Below are positions 23,115 to 32,650 of a stretch of 42,210 bases of DNA, piece by piece. The stretch's first letter is position 1. Each line of letters starts with the position of its first letter. Below the pieces are notes generated by a model that worked only from the letters and a program-made list of their open reading frames with translations, made no database searches and had not been told where the DNA came from. Source of the stretch: Nitrospira sp. (GTDB taxonomy: Bacteria; Nitrospirota; Nitrospiria; Nitrospirales; Nitrospiraceae); contig JAHBWQ010000013.1 in NCBI GenBank assembly GCA_019636915.1, positions 1 to 42,210 of the forward strand. The letters are read 5' to 3'. Both the position numbers and the translations under genes were made by a program.

Positions 23115-24828
23115 TCTGTGTTTGAAGGTGAAAGAAATCGTAACTCATCGCACGATCCGTCGTTCATGGCTTCGGTGCCTGGCTCTTCTCTGTTGTGGAG
23201 CGGTGGTATCTGCCTGTGGGTCCGAGGGAGGCGTGAAGGAGCCGACAGGCGCGGCGCCGGAATCAACCAGCTCTGCGGTGCATCTCACCGCGGGCGAGGT
23301 GCAAACGATTATTGCCCAGGCGGCTACCCATGCCCAGGCAGTTGGGCTTCCCGTCACGATCGCCGTTGTGGACCACGAAGGTACGGTATTGGGACAGTTC
23401 CGTATGACGGGAGCGAGCACAACAGCGACGGTGCGTGGGGGTGGGAGTGGTGGACTCGAGGGACAGGCTGTCCCTTCTGAGCTGGCTGCGATTTCAAAAG
23501 CCGGCACCGCCGCGTTCTTCAGTACCCAAGGGAATGCGTTCAGCACCAGATCCGCCAGTTTTATTGTCCAGCAGCATTTCCCGCCACAGGTGAATCCCTC
23601 TCCGGCTGGGCCATTGTTCGGTGTGCAATTCTCCCAGCTTCGTTGCAGCGATGTCAGTCGGACAAATCATCCGGCCAATGCAGCAAACTTGCCGCTCGGC
23701 CTCTCCGGAGATCTCGGTGGACTGCCGCTCTACAAGAACGGGACCGCAGTGGGCGGGATCGGAGTTGAGGGGGACGGTTTCTACGCGGCTGACCTGGACC
23801 CGTCAGATTTTGATCAATCGTCGGAAGAGATCATCGCGGCGGCGGGAACCTTCGGGTTCTCCGCCCCGAGGAATATTCGAGGCGACAAGATCCTCATTGA
23901 TGGGATCACGATCCCGTTTTCGAATGCCGAATCGCCTGCAAATCTAAATTCGGTGTCGTACGGCTCTTTAGCCGGAACGGAAATACAAGCTCCTACTCCA
24001 AGTCCTCCAACTGGTTTCACACCGACCACGATCGGCGGGGTAAACGGTACAATCGACCCAGCCATAACCATTATACCGAGTCCGGATCCCGGAGGGCTCA
24101 CTGTTCCGGAAGTCACGCAGGTTCTTGCGCAAGCGGCGGTACAGGCCAATCGAACGAGAGCGGCGATCCGTAATCCGATCGGAACCCCGGCCCGCGTGTC
24201 GATCACGGTGGTGGATACAGCCGGAAGGATTCTCGGGATCTTTCGGACCACCGATGCGCCGCTCTTCGGGTTTGACGTCTCGGCTCAAAAGGCTCGCAGC
24301 GCCAATTTCTTTACAAGGACAGATGCTGCCGCCAGACTGACCTCTGCCGGTATGGGCGCCTATGTCACGGCTTTGGCGAATGAGGGGCTCACGCTCAATG
24401 GATCCACGGCTTTCTCCGATCGTGCGATCGGATTTATGAGCCAACCGATCTATCCTCCGGGGGCCAGTTCGAGCTTCGTTTTTGGCCCGCTATCGAAACC
24501 GCTCGGGCAGTGGAGCATTTTCAATACTGGGCTTCAGTTTGACGCGCTCAATATACCCAATGTGTTAAGTGCGACATCTCCCTGTTCGTCGGTGGCTGGG
24601 TTGCAGAATGGGCTCCAGATCTTTCCAGGCTCGGTCCCATTATTTAGGGCTGGTGTGCACGTCGGAGCAATCGGAGTGTCGGGTGACGGTGTGGATCAGG
24701 ATGACATCATCGCTGCGATGGGGAGTGCCGGATTTGAGGCCCCAGCCGGTCTCCGGTCTGATAGCAGGACCGTGCGGGGGGTTCGACTCCCCTATGTCGT
24801 GTTCCCGCGAAACCCAAACTTGTTCTAG
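23107..24828 (+). CDS. Lipoprotein with two DUF336 (GlcG/HbpS-like) domains
   Basis: The 573-residue lipoprotein (lipobox AVVSAC) starts at ATG 23107 with GAGGAG seven bases upstream, inside the end of the previous gene. It contains two copies of the GlcG/HbpS-type fold. The first begins LTAGEVQTIIAQAATHA with ITIAVVD-like strand PVTIAVVDHEGTVLG. The second begins LTVPEVTQVLAQAAVQA with ITVVDTAGRILGIFR. Each ends in a strand-helix with VGGIGVEGDG or VGAIGVSGDG. HbpS, the best-known relative, binds heme. Heme binding here is inference from family and from the surrounding cytochrome genes. The protein would face the periplasm or outer surface. Confidence 0.8.
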   Translation: MSNLCLKVKEIVTHRTIRRSWLRCLALLCCGAVVSACGSEGGVKEPTGAAPESTSSAVHLTAGEVQTIIAQAATHAQAVGLPVTIAVVDHEGTVLGQFRMTGASTTATVRGGGSGGLEGQAVPSELAAISKAGTAAFFSTQGNAFSTRSASFIVQQHFPPQVNPSPAGPLFGVQFSQLRCSDVSRTNHPANAANLPLGLSGDLGGLPLYKNGTAVGGIGVEGDGFYAADLDPSDFDQSSEEIIAAAGTFGFSAPRNIRGDKILIDGITIPFSNAESPANLNSVSYGSLAGTEIQAPTPSPPTGFTPTTIGGVNGTIDPAITIIPSPDPGGLTVPEVTQVLAQAAVQANRTRAAIRNPIGTPARVSITVVDTAGRILGIFRTTDAPLFGFDVSAQKARSANFFTRTDAAARLTSAGMGAYVTALANEGLTLNGSTAFSDRAIGFMSQPIYPPGASSSFVFGPLSKPLGQWSIFNTGLQFDALNIPNVLSATSPCSSVAGLQNGLQIFPGSVPLFRAGVHVGAIGVSGDGVDQDDIIAAMGSAGFEAPAGLRSDSRTVRGVRLPYVVFPRNPNLF

Positions 24829-24841
24829 GAGATAGAGCGTG

Positions 24842-27061
24842 ATGACACGATACGGAAAAGCAGGGGTGTTGGTCCTGGGCGTCATGTTTCTGACGGCTGA
24901 GCCCGTTGCGCTATGGGCTCAAGAATCCTCCGCACCGCCGACCGGAAAGTCTGGTTCCTCCAGGAAGCTTCCCAGTGGACGATCGCGTGTCGCGCCTCCA
25001 CCACAGGCTCCAAAGGTTGCACCTCAGCAAGTTCCCACGCAGCCCGATGTATTTCCGAAGGGAAAAAAGGAGGAGACGGCTCCGACTCAGTCGGGCAGTG
25101 AGCCGGACACAGCAGCTCCTTCAGGTTCCGGGGCCGACATGCCGACAGCGGTCCCTCATCTCGGGCCGATACCAGGACGGTCTCGACCAGCTCAGAAACT
25201 ACCTGACAATGATCTTCCCAAGGAAGAGCCCGCGACGGCTCCGTTACCCATGGCGCCACCGGTTCAGGTTGAGGTTCCACCATCTGGTCAGGGGAATCCC
25301 CCATCCGATACTGCTCCGAGGCCGGCGGAGCTTCCCGTTCGTGACGAAAGCGTTGAGACGTCTCCCGCTGCACAGCCGTCGGATATGGAGCTTCAACGGC
25401 GACTGCCGACCGGACGCAGCCGCCCGACCATCACGGAGCCACAAGGTGAAACCACGGTGGCGGAAGGTCCGGTTCCAACCCAAGCTCAGCTTGATGAATA
25501 TCAACGCAGCAACTTCATCCCGATTCGAGATCGGTGGAGGATCCTGTACGGAAAAAATTTCATCGACCCGTACGCTCAAAATCTTTTGAAAGGCGACTAC
25601 CCGATTCTCGGCCAACAAGATGTCTTCTTCAACTTTACCGCGATCAGCGATTCACTGTTTGAAGCGAGAAAATTGCCGACTCCACAAGGCGTGAGTCGAG
25701 AACGTTCCGGCAGCGCCGAGTTCTTTGGGGAGGGCAGGCAACTCTTTTTCAATCAGAACTTTGTCTTCAGCTTCGAACTCTTCAAGGGCTCGACCGCCTT
25801 TCGGCCGAGAGATTGGGCTGTGCGCGTGACGCCTGTCGTGAACGTCAATCTTCTGGATGTGCAAGAGCGGAATGCGGTGAGACTCGATGTTCGAGGAGGA
25901 GCCACGCGGGCCGACCATCAGATCGCCTTCCAGGAGGCATTTGTCGAGAAACGTCTGTTCGATGTCTCGAGAAACTTCGACTTCATTTCCGTGCGGGCCG
26001 GTATTCAAGGATTCACCAGCGATTTCCGAGGCTTCATTTTCTCGGACAATGAACCTGGAATCCGTTTCTTCGGCAACTTCGACAACAATCGCTATCAGTG
26101 GAACATTGCCTACTTTAATCTGCTGGAGAAAGACACGAACAGCGGATTGAATGCATTTCAAACGCGCCACCGCCAGGTCATCATCGCCAATCTCTATCGG
26201 CAGGATTTCATCTGGCAAGGGTATACGGCTCAAGTCAGCTTCCATCATGATCGCGACAATGCGGGCTCGGGCGATACCAACGGCCAGCAGTACGACAATA
26301 ATGGGTTCCTTGTTCGTCCGGCGAATATCGGGGATGTCCGACCCCATGATGTGCGGTCGTACTATTTAGGATGGGCAGGGGACGGGCATATCGGTCGATT
26401 CAACCTGTCGCATGCGTTCTACCAAGTGCTGGGGAATGTCTCGCACGACACGATAGCCGGACGAGAGGTGACCATCAATGCCCAGATGGCAGCGGCCGAG
26501 GTGTCATATGACATCGACTGGTTGCGCCCCAAAGTATCGGTCTTCTACGGGTCAGGAGATAAAAATCCCACCGACCGGACCGCCCGTGGCTTTGACTCCA
26601 TACTCGATAACGTGAATTTTGCCGGCAGCGGGTTCAGCTTCTTTAATCGCCAAGGCATTGCGCTGACGCAAACAGGAGTGCTGCTCAACAACCGCTTCAG
26701 CCTGCTCAATGACTTCCGGAGCAGTAAGACGCAAGGGCAGGGGCAGTTCGTCAACCCCGGTATCATCGTGGCCAACGTCGGACTTGATGCCGAATTGACC
26801 CCAAAGTTGAAAGGAATCTTGAACTTCAATTATTTGTGGTTTGCCGAAACGGAACCGCTTCAGTATGTCCTCCACCAGCCCCAAGTGCGTCGTGCCATCG
26901 GTGCCGACTACAGCGTCGGTCTGATCTATCGCCCGCTCCTCAATCAGAATATCGTCCTGACGGGTGGGTTCGCCTATTTCACGCCGGGTGGAGGGTTTAA
27001 GGATATTCAGCAAGGCGGCGATCGCTACTCGGCATTTTTCTCGGCAACGCTGACGTTTTAG
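24842..27061 (+). CDS. Large outer-membrane beta-barrel protein with Pro-rich N-terminus
   Basis: The protein is 739 residues long. A signal peptide ends at ALWAQ (about 27). About 180 residues of Pro/Gly/Ser-rich sequence follow, with a repeated motif of the form LPSGRSR, IPGRSR and LPTGRSR. The remaining 500 residues alternate polar and hydrophobic and are rich in Phe/Tyr/Asn, and the chain closes with FFSATLTF, whose terminal Phe is the usual outer-membrane insertion signal. There are no heme sites. Placed between the FHA-decaheme and a surface-type decaheme lipoprotein, it could be the porin sheath of an outer-membrane electron conduit, like MtrB in arrangement though not recognisably in sequence. 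The AGGAGA site serves ATG 24842 or the GTG just before. Confidence 0.8.
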   Translation: MTRYGKAGVLVLGVMFLTAEPVALWAQESSAPPTGKSGSSRKLPSGRSRVAPPPQAPKVAPQQVPTQPDVFPKGKKEETAPTQSGSEPDTAAPSGSGADMPTAVPHLGPIPGRSRPAQKLPDNDLPKEEPATAPLPMAPPVQVEVPPSGQGNPPSDTAPRPAELPVRDESVETSPAAQPSDMELQRRLPTGRSRPTITEPQGETTVAEGPVPTQAQLDEYQRSNFIPIRDRWRILYGKNFIDPYAQNLLKGDYPILGQQDVFFNFTAISDSLFEARKLPTPQGVSRERSGSAEFFGEGRQLFFNQNFVFSFELFKGSTAFRPRDWAVRVTPVVNVNLLDVQERNAVRLDVRGGATRADHQIAFQEAFVEKRLFDVSRNFDFISVRAGIQGFTSDFRGFIFSDNEPGIRFFGNFDNNRYQWNIAYFNLLEKDTNSGLNAFQTRHRQVIIANLYRQDFIWQGYTAQVSFHHDRDNAGSGDTNGQQYDNNGFLVRPANIGDVRPHDVRSYYLGWAGDGHIGRFNLSHAFYQVLGNVSHDTIAGREVTINAQMAAAEVSYDIDWLRPKVSVFYGSGDKNPTDRTARGFDSILDNVNFAGSGFSFFNRQGIALTQTGVLLNNRFSLLNDFRSSKTQGQGQFVNPGIIVANVGLDAELTPKLKGILNFNYLWFAETEPLQYVLHQPQVRRAIGADYSVGLIYRPLLNQNIVLTGGFAYFTPGGGFKDIQQGGDRYSAFFSATLTF

Positions 27062-27074
27062 TGCCTAACCCAGG

Positions 27075-30000
27075 ATGGAACTCATGCAATCAAATCATGG
27101 TACTCACACGGCTCACATGAATCGGTGGGGGCTTGGCGCGCTGGCCTTGCTTATCGTCGCCCTTGCAGCACTCCAAGGCTGTTGGATGGTCGAGCGGTCG
27201 GGAGACACGTCGCCGGCCGGTCTACCCGGTGATATCCTGCGGCAGACAGACGATGAAGTTGCTGCGAAAAACATCGGATGTGTGAGTTGCCATACCCAGA
27301 GCGATGCGCCGACGATGCATAAGTCGCAAGCGGTACGATTAGCCTGTGTCGATTGCCATGGAGGTCAGTCCAACATCGTCGTTGCCACGAATGCGATGGC
27401 CGGTTCCTCGGCCTACAACGATCTCAAGGACAAGGCCCATGTTCAACCGAGATATCCGGAGCGGTGGCGGGACAAGGATGGAAAACGGTCCGCGGCGAAT
27501 CCTCAACAAAGTTTCACCCTTCTGAATAAGGAAGATCCAGCCTTCATTCGATTCGTGAATCCCGGAGACCTCCGTGTGGCACGGCTCACATGTGGAGCCT
27601 GCCATCAAACGGAAGTGGAGCAGGTCGAGAAAAGTACCATGACGACGACCGGCGTATTCTGGACTGCCGCAGGTTATAACAATGGGATTGTGGCGCAGAA
27701 GACTCCCTTCCTGGGAGAAAGTTATTCTATTGATGGGGCTCCCCAAAAAATTCAAATGGTGCCGGCACCGACGGCAACGGAGCTGGCTCAAGGTGTGCTG
27801 CCCTATCTCTTGCCCTTGCCACGGTGGGAAGTGTTGCCGCCGGGGGATATCTTTCGAGTCTTTGAACGGGGTGGGAGTAACATCCCATCAAATTTCCCGG
27901 ACATCGGAACCGCGCCGTCATCGTTCATGCAGAGTCCGAGTCGTGAAGATCCGGGTCGCCCTGATATCCGCCAAAGCAACCGAGGTCCGGGCACCGGGCT
28001 CAGGATTGCCGTTCCCGTCCTCAATATTCATAAAACCCGTTTGAATGATCCCCACCTGTCATTCCTAGGGACGAACGAAAACCCCGGCGATTTCCGGTCC
28101 AGTGGCTGTACCGCTTGTCATGTGGTGTATAGCAACGATCGGGATCCATTCAACTCGGGGCCCTATGCCAAATTCGGCAATCGGGGTGAATCGCAAACGG
28201 ACGATCCCACGATTCCCAAGAAGGAGCCGGGCCACCCGCTTCGCCATCAGCTGACCAAAGCCATTCCCACGAGCCAGTGCATGTCCTGTCACATGCACCA
28301 GCCGAATGTCTTTGTAAACACCTATCTTGGCTACACGATGTGGGATTACGAGACGGATGGTGAGGCGATGTGGCCGGAGAAGCAAAAGTATCCGACGGAA
28401 GAGGAAAAGTGGCAGTCTTTGTATCGCAATCCGGAAGAGGCGGCCACCAGAGGGAGATGGTCTGATCCTGAGTTTCTCGCCGAGGTGAGCAAGCTCAACG
28501 GGCAACTGAAGCACACGCAGTTTGCCGACTATCATGGGCATGGCTGGAATTTCCGTGCCGTGTTCAAACGGGACCGGAAAGGGAATCTCTTGGATGACCA
28601 AGGCAATGTGGTCTCCGATGTCACTCCGGCCAAACTTCAACAGGCGATGCAGCCTCGTTCCGAGCAGGAATGGGAGAAAGGCCGTCCCGGCGTTCCGGTG
28701 CATCTCAAGGACATTCACCTGGAAAAAGGCATGCACTGTGCCGATTGCCATTTTGCCGAAGATAGTCACGGCAATGGGAAGCTCTATGGGCAGTATGCGG
28801 ATGCGATCGGCATCACCTGTGCCGATTGCCATGGCACGATCCGAGAGTATGCCTCGCTGAAGGGGTCCGGTCCGATGTCGGCTGCTGAGGCCATCGATTT
28901 GAAAACCGGATTGACCGAATGGAAGCAGCGGCGGTTTGAATGGCGGAACGGCAAACTCTTCCAACGCTCTTCCTTGGAGAAGGGCAAGGAGTGGGAAGTC
29001 GTTCAAGTCAAGGATACCGTCGATCCCGTTTCCGATTGGTCCAAGGCTCATCCGAAGCAGGCCGAACAGTCACGACTCGCCAAGACCATGCAGAAGGATG
29101 GGAACACGTGGGGCAACGTGCCCGCGAATGACGGCAAGCTCGCCCACCCCAATGAAGAAGTGGCCTGTTTTTCTTGTCACCTTTCCTGGACCACGAGTTG
29201 CGCCGGCTGTCACTTGCCGATTAAAGCCAATTGGAAGAAAGAAGCCAATCATTTTGAAGGCGAGGAGACGAGGAACTGGGCCTCATACAATCCGCAGGTG
29301 GCTCGGGACGATCAATTTATTCTGGGCCTGCATGGAACGGTGAAGCGGGGCGGAGAGGACAAGAAGCTCATTGCGCCGGTGCGGTCATCGAGCGCGCTGG
29401 TGCTGAGTTCGGAGAATACAAACCGCGAACGGATTTATGTCCAGCAACCTCCCATCGCCGCGAGCGGATACAGCAGCCAGGCCTTTGCCCCGCATTTCCC
29501 CCATACCGTCAGATCCACGGAGACCAAGCGCTGTACGGATTGTCATGTCTCATATGAGAACGACAACAATGCGTGGCTGCAGCAGGTCTTGGGGCAAGGC
29601 ACGAATTTCCCGAACTTTATCGGGCGTCATGCCTGGGTAGGAGAGGGAAAGTCTGGATTTGAGGCCGTGCCGGTCACGGAATGGGATGAACCGCAGGCGG
29701 TGATCGGCAGCTACCTCCACAAACTGGCCTACCCTGACTACTATGCGGATCACCTGAAACAGGCCCGCGAGATTCCCCGATTTAAGGATGGTCGAGAGAA
29801 CGCCAAACATCATGGCGGAAACGAAATTCGGAGTTTACAGCTGCGGGGGGAATATCTCTATACCGCCAATGGCACAGACGGATTCAGAGTGTACGATGTG
29901 GCAAACGTCGACAATAAGGGTTTTTCTGAGAATCTGGTGACCTCACCTGTCTCTCCGCTCGGTCAGCGGACCTATGTGAAGTCCCGTTACGCCACGGCCG

Positions 30001-30995
30001 TCGCCCTACCGACGACCATGCCGGTGTCGCCGTCACGCCAGGATCGTCCGGAGTTCCAGAAAAATGCCAAGGGCAACCAAGAACAGGTGATGCATCCCTC
30101 GTATCGGTATGCCTACGTGACGGATCTCTATGAAGGTCTGATCGTGGTGGATGTGGAAACATTGAGCGACGGCGACCCAGACAATAACTTTTTGTCGAGA
30201 GCCGTCACCTTTAATCCGGATGGCGTGTTGAACGGTGCTACTCACATCACGATTGCCGGGCATTTCGCCTATGTGTCCTGTGAGCGGGGAGTGGTGGTGG
30301 TGAGTGTGGACGATCCTCTCAATCCAAAGGTTGTGACGGACTTTGGAGGGGCGGGATTGGTCAAGCCAGGGGCAGTCGCGGTCCAATTTCGCTATGCCTT
30401 TGTCTTGGATGAGGAAGGAATGAAGGTCGTCGATGTCACGAATCCGGAGACCCCTCGCCCGGTCCCTGGCGCAACCGTTCGCCTCCAGGGAGCGCGGGAC
30501 CTCTATGTGGCTCGTGGCTATGCCTATGTGGCGGCCAGTGCCGAGGGCCTGGTCATCATCGACATTGAAAAGCCGGAGCAACCTCGCCTCGAGCAGCGGT
30601 TTACGTCTGATGGACAGATCAACGACGCCCACAGTGTTCGTGTCGGCTCGACCAATGCCAGCCTCTTTGCGTATCTGGCCGACGGCAAGAACGGCTTGCG
30701 GGTCATTCAGCTCACGTCACCGCAGTCGCAGCCGAATTACTATGGCTTCAACCCGCGACCGGTCCCTGAACTGATCGCAACCTATAAGACCAAGGGGCCA
30801 GCCATCGCGCTTTCGAAAGGACTGGACCGGGATCGCGCCGTCGATGAAAGCGGTCATCAAGTGAGTATTTTTGGGAGGCTGGGATCTCGGCCGTTCAACT
30901 TGGAGGAGCAGCGCCGACTGTACATGCGCGATGGCAAAGTCTTTACTGTGAAAAATGATCCACCCGGGCCGCCGGAGTCACCGTCGAGTCGTTAG
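27075..30995 (+). CDS. Decaheme cytochrome c lipoprotein with C-terminal LVIVD beta-propeller
   Basis: This very large lipoprotein (1306 residues from ATG 27075; ATG 27084 and 27117 are alternatives) has the lipobox AALQGC. Ten CXXCH sites are scattered through the first 860 residues: CVSCH, CVDCH, CGACH, CTACH, CMSCH, CADCH twice, CFSCH, CAGCH and CTDCH. From about residue 910 the sequence becomes a series of repeats such as YLYTANGTDGFRVYDV, YAYVTDLYEGLIVVDV, FAYVSCERGVVVVSV and YAYVAASAEGLVIIDI, the LVIVD type that forms a beta-propeller. By position after the barrel gene it may sit at or outside the outer membrane as the terminal electron exchanger. The propeller may bind a partner or substrate. 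It is the last gene of the operon. Confidence 0.87.
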   Translation: MELMQSNHGTHTAHMNRWGLGALALLIVALAALQGCWMVERSGDTSPAGLPGDILRQTDDEVAAKNIGCVSCHTQSDAPTMHKSQAVRLACVDCHGGQSNIVVATNAMAGSSAYNDLKDKAHVQPRYPERWRDKDGKRSAANPQQSFTLLNKEDPAFIRFVNPGDLRVARLTCGACHQTEVEQVEKSTMTTTGVFWTAAGYNNGIVAQKTPFLGESYSIDGAPQKIQMVPAPTATELAQGVLPYLLPLPRWEVLPPGDIFRVFERGGSNIPSNFPDIGTAPSSFMQSPSREDPGRPDIRQSNRGPGTGLRIAVPVLNIHKTRLNDPHLSFLGTNENPGDFRSSGCTACHVVYSNDRDPFNSGPYAKFGNRGESQTDDPTIPKKEPGHPLRHQLTKAIPTSQCMSCHMHQPNVFVNTYLGYTMWDYETDGEAMWPEKQKYPTEEEKWQSLYRNPEEAATRGRWSDPEFLAEVSKLNGQLKHTQFADYHGHGWNFRAVFKRDRKGNLLDDQGNVVSDVTPAKLQQAMQPRSEQEWEKGRPGVPVHLKDIHLEKGMHCADCHFAEDSHGNGKLYGQYADAIGITCADCHGTIREYASLKGSGPMSAAEAIDLKTGLTEWKQRRFEWRNGKLFQRSSLEKGKEWEVVQVKDTVDPVSDWSKAHPKQAEQSRLAKTMQKDGNTWGNVPANDGKLAHPNEEVACFSCHLSWTTSCAGCHLPIKANWKKEANHFEGEETRNWASYNPQVARDDQFILGLHGTVKRGGEDKKLIAPVRSSSALVLSSENTNRERIYVQQPPIAASGYSSQAFAPHFPHTVRSTETKRCTDCHVSYENDNNAWLQQVLGQGTNFPNFIGRHAWVGEGKSGFEAVPVTEWDEPQAVIGSYLHKLAYPDYYADHLKQAREIPRFKDGRENAKHHGGNEIRSLQLRGEYLYTANGTDGFRVYDVANVDNKGFSENLVTSPVSPLGQRTYVKSRYATAVALPTTMPVSPSRQDRPEFQKNAKGNQEQVMHPSYRYAYVTDLYEGLIVVDVETLSDGDPDNNFLSRAVTFNPDGVLNGATHITIAGHFAYVSCERGVVVVSVDDPLNPKVVTDFGGAGLVKPGAVAVQFRYAFVLDEEGMKVVDVTNPETPRPVPGATVRLQGARDLYVARGYAYVAASAEGLVIIDIEKPEQPRLEQRFTSDGQINDAHSVRVGSTNASLFAYLADGKNGLRVIQLTSPQSQPNYYGFNPRPVPELIATYKTKGPAIALSKGLDRDRAVDESGHQVSIFGRLGSRPFNLEEQRRLYMRDGKVFTVKNDPPGPPESPSSR

Positions 30996-31084
30996 GAGGG
31001 ACTTCCATGAGACCATGAATCCAAGTTGAAGGACCCTTCGTACTATTGAACGAGAATCCTATCTCTTGCGAAAGGGCTCCATGG

Positions 31085-32143
31085 ATGGATCCACAGAAGT
31101 GGTGGTGTCACTGTAGAGTAAAGGTTTATGTAACAGCACACATCGGTATAGGTTGTGTCGGGGTAGCCGCATTGGTGAGCATCCTCCTCACCGGTGGTAT
31201 GGGGTATGCGCAGGTTATTCCGAGGCTGCCCATTCCACCTCCCCGTCCAACATTGCCGAATACCCCTCAAAGTACTCCGCCGGTTCTCCCAGCCAAACAA
31301 GCTGAACGGTCAACTACGCCCGCCACGCTTGATAGAGTCTTCGGTCACGCCTGCCACACCTATGGGGATGAAGAAACTCCCGCGCGGGCGAAAGAGATCG
31401 CACGGAAAAAGGCTCAAGAGCAGGCGGTGGAATCGCACCATGTGATGGTTCATGCGTCGAAGACCGTCGAGAATTATCAGCTGAAGCAAGATCTCGTTCA
31501 GACGGCCAGCGCCGGCTTACTCAAGCACGTCACGATCGAAAAAGAAGAGAAGAAGCCAGACCAAACGATCTGCGTGACGATCAGTGCACAATTGAGCCCA
31601 CTCACCTTTGAAGAAACGGTTCGGCAGCAGGTCACGGCGAAACAGGTGAATGGTGAGGTCGCTGCGACGAACGTGTTGGCTCCGGCGACTAGGGGTGGGA
31701 TCCGGCTTTCAACGAACAAAGCGGACGGCCGATTTGTTGAAGATGACCGGCTGATTCTCACTATCCTGTCGGAGACCGACGGGTATCTCAAGCTGGATTA
31801 CTACCAGGCGGACAATACGGTCGTGCATCTCGTGCCAAATCTCCTGAATCAAGAGGTCCGGGTGAAGGCTGGTGAGCCCTTTGTCTTTGGTGGCAGGAAC
31901 GCGCCGCCGCATGTCGTGATACAAGGCCCCTATGGGCATGAGACGATCAAGGCCATGGTGAGCGAGCAGCCATTTCCGTTTGAAATGAATTCCAACAAGT
32001 CCGTGGATGATAGCCGAGCGTATTTGAACAGCCAGAGGTCAGCGAGCCGGGGCGGGCGGCTGGTCCTTGGGTTTGAAGAATCGATCCCTATTGTAACGGT
32101 CAGTAAGGCCTTGAACGAGTATCGTGACGTGCGAAAGTACTGA
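31085..32143 (+). CDS. DUF4384 domain envelope protein with LPP20-like N-terminal region
   Basis: This is an exported protein of 352 residues from ATG 31085 (the frame opens earlier at a TTG, 31046). The hydrophobic signal ends near GMGYAQ. A Pro-rich spacer is followed by an LPP20-like alpha/beta region (TPARAKEIARKKAQEQAVES to ICVTISAQL). The C-terminal DUF4384 domain runs from IRLSTNKADGRFVEDD through GYLKLDYYQADNTVVHLVPN to ETIKAMVSEQP. DUF4384 domains often accompany caspase-like or kinase proteins, though their role is unknown. It is strongly similar along its length to the protein at 35000. The two flank a caspase-FGE gene, which suggests local duplication. It begins 90 bases after the cytochrome operon and may or may not be co-transcribed. 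Confidence 0.8.
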   Translation: MDPQKWWCHCRVKVYVTAHIGIGCVGVAALVSILLTGGMGYAQVIPRLPIPPPRPTLPNTPQSTPPVLPAKQAERSTTPATLDRVFGHACHTYGDEETPARAKEIARKKAQEQAVESHHVMVHASKTVENYQLKQDLVQTASAGLLKHVTIEKEEKKPDQTICVTISAQLSPLTFEETVRQQVTAKQVNGEVAATNVLAPATRGGIRLSTNKADGRFVEDDRLILTILSETDGYLKLDYYQADNTVVHLVPNLLNQEVRVKAGEPFVFGGRNAPPHVVIQGPYGHETIKAMVSEQPFPFEMNSNKSVDDSRAYLNSQRSASRGGRLVLGFEESIPIVTVSKALNEYRDVRKY

Positions 32144-32217
32144 TAGGTCCCCCTGCTGGGATCGATGGAACCGTCTTCTCTGCGCGTGTCCCGTTGCGTG
32201 AAGACAAAGGAGCGCGT

Positions 32218-32571
32218 ATGCACTGGATCGTCCGCGGTCTCTGTGTCCTGGGAGTCCTGATGGTCATGGGGTTAGGCCATGCGGTGCAGGCGCAGCCAAC
32301 TGAGAGCGCGTATGCCTGGCAGCGCGGGCCTCTCGACGCGCCGCTGATCGTGGTGCTATTTCTCTGGAATCACAGCCCGATGCTGTTGTTGCTTGCGCTG
32401 CTATCGATCCCTCATCTGCTCTCCACGTTTCGATCGAGTCAGACGGCGATGCCTGCACGATATTACGAGGTGGCTTCGTCCACACGCTGGAGCTACGCCA
32501 CCTACTATCTCTTGTTGGCGGGATTTCTCGGTGTGATGACGTATGAGACCCATCGGGCGGTGGGAGCATAG
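32218..32571 (+). CDS. Small membrane protein of unknown function
   Basis: The 117-residue product starts at ATG 32218, directly behind AAAGGAG. It has an N-terminal hydrophobic segment with a possible signal-peptidase site (AVQAQ), then two membrane helices (about 43-65 and 92-110) separated by a short polar loop. I do not recognise the family. It lies between a DUF4384 protein and a caspase-FGE fusion in the same direction with short gaps, so it probably belongs to the same transcription unit. Confidence 0.65.
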   Translation: MHWIVRGLCVLGVLMVMGLGHAVQAQPTESAYAWQRGPLDAPLIVVLFLWNHSPMLLLLALLSIPHLLSTFRSSQTAMPARYYEVASSTRWSYATYYLLLAGFLGVMTYETHRAVGA

Positions 32572-32650
32572 TAGCTTGTGCGATGTAAGGAGCGGTACTG
32601 GAGGATGGTAAGCGGTATGTTACTGTCATGAGTAGGAATCTGACCGTTCC

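Noticed and set aside
28065..29051. Minus-strand open frame of 328 codons opposite the decaheme lipoprotein
   Set aside because: The opposite strand carries heme motifs throughout, and the translation shows no recognisable fold.
31021..31045. GAAGG-N2-CCTTC hairpin as terminator of the cytochrome operon
   Set aside because: Only five base pairs with a two-base loop and no T tract. Too weak to call.
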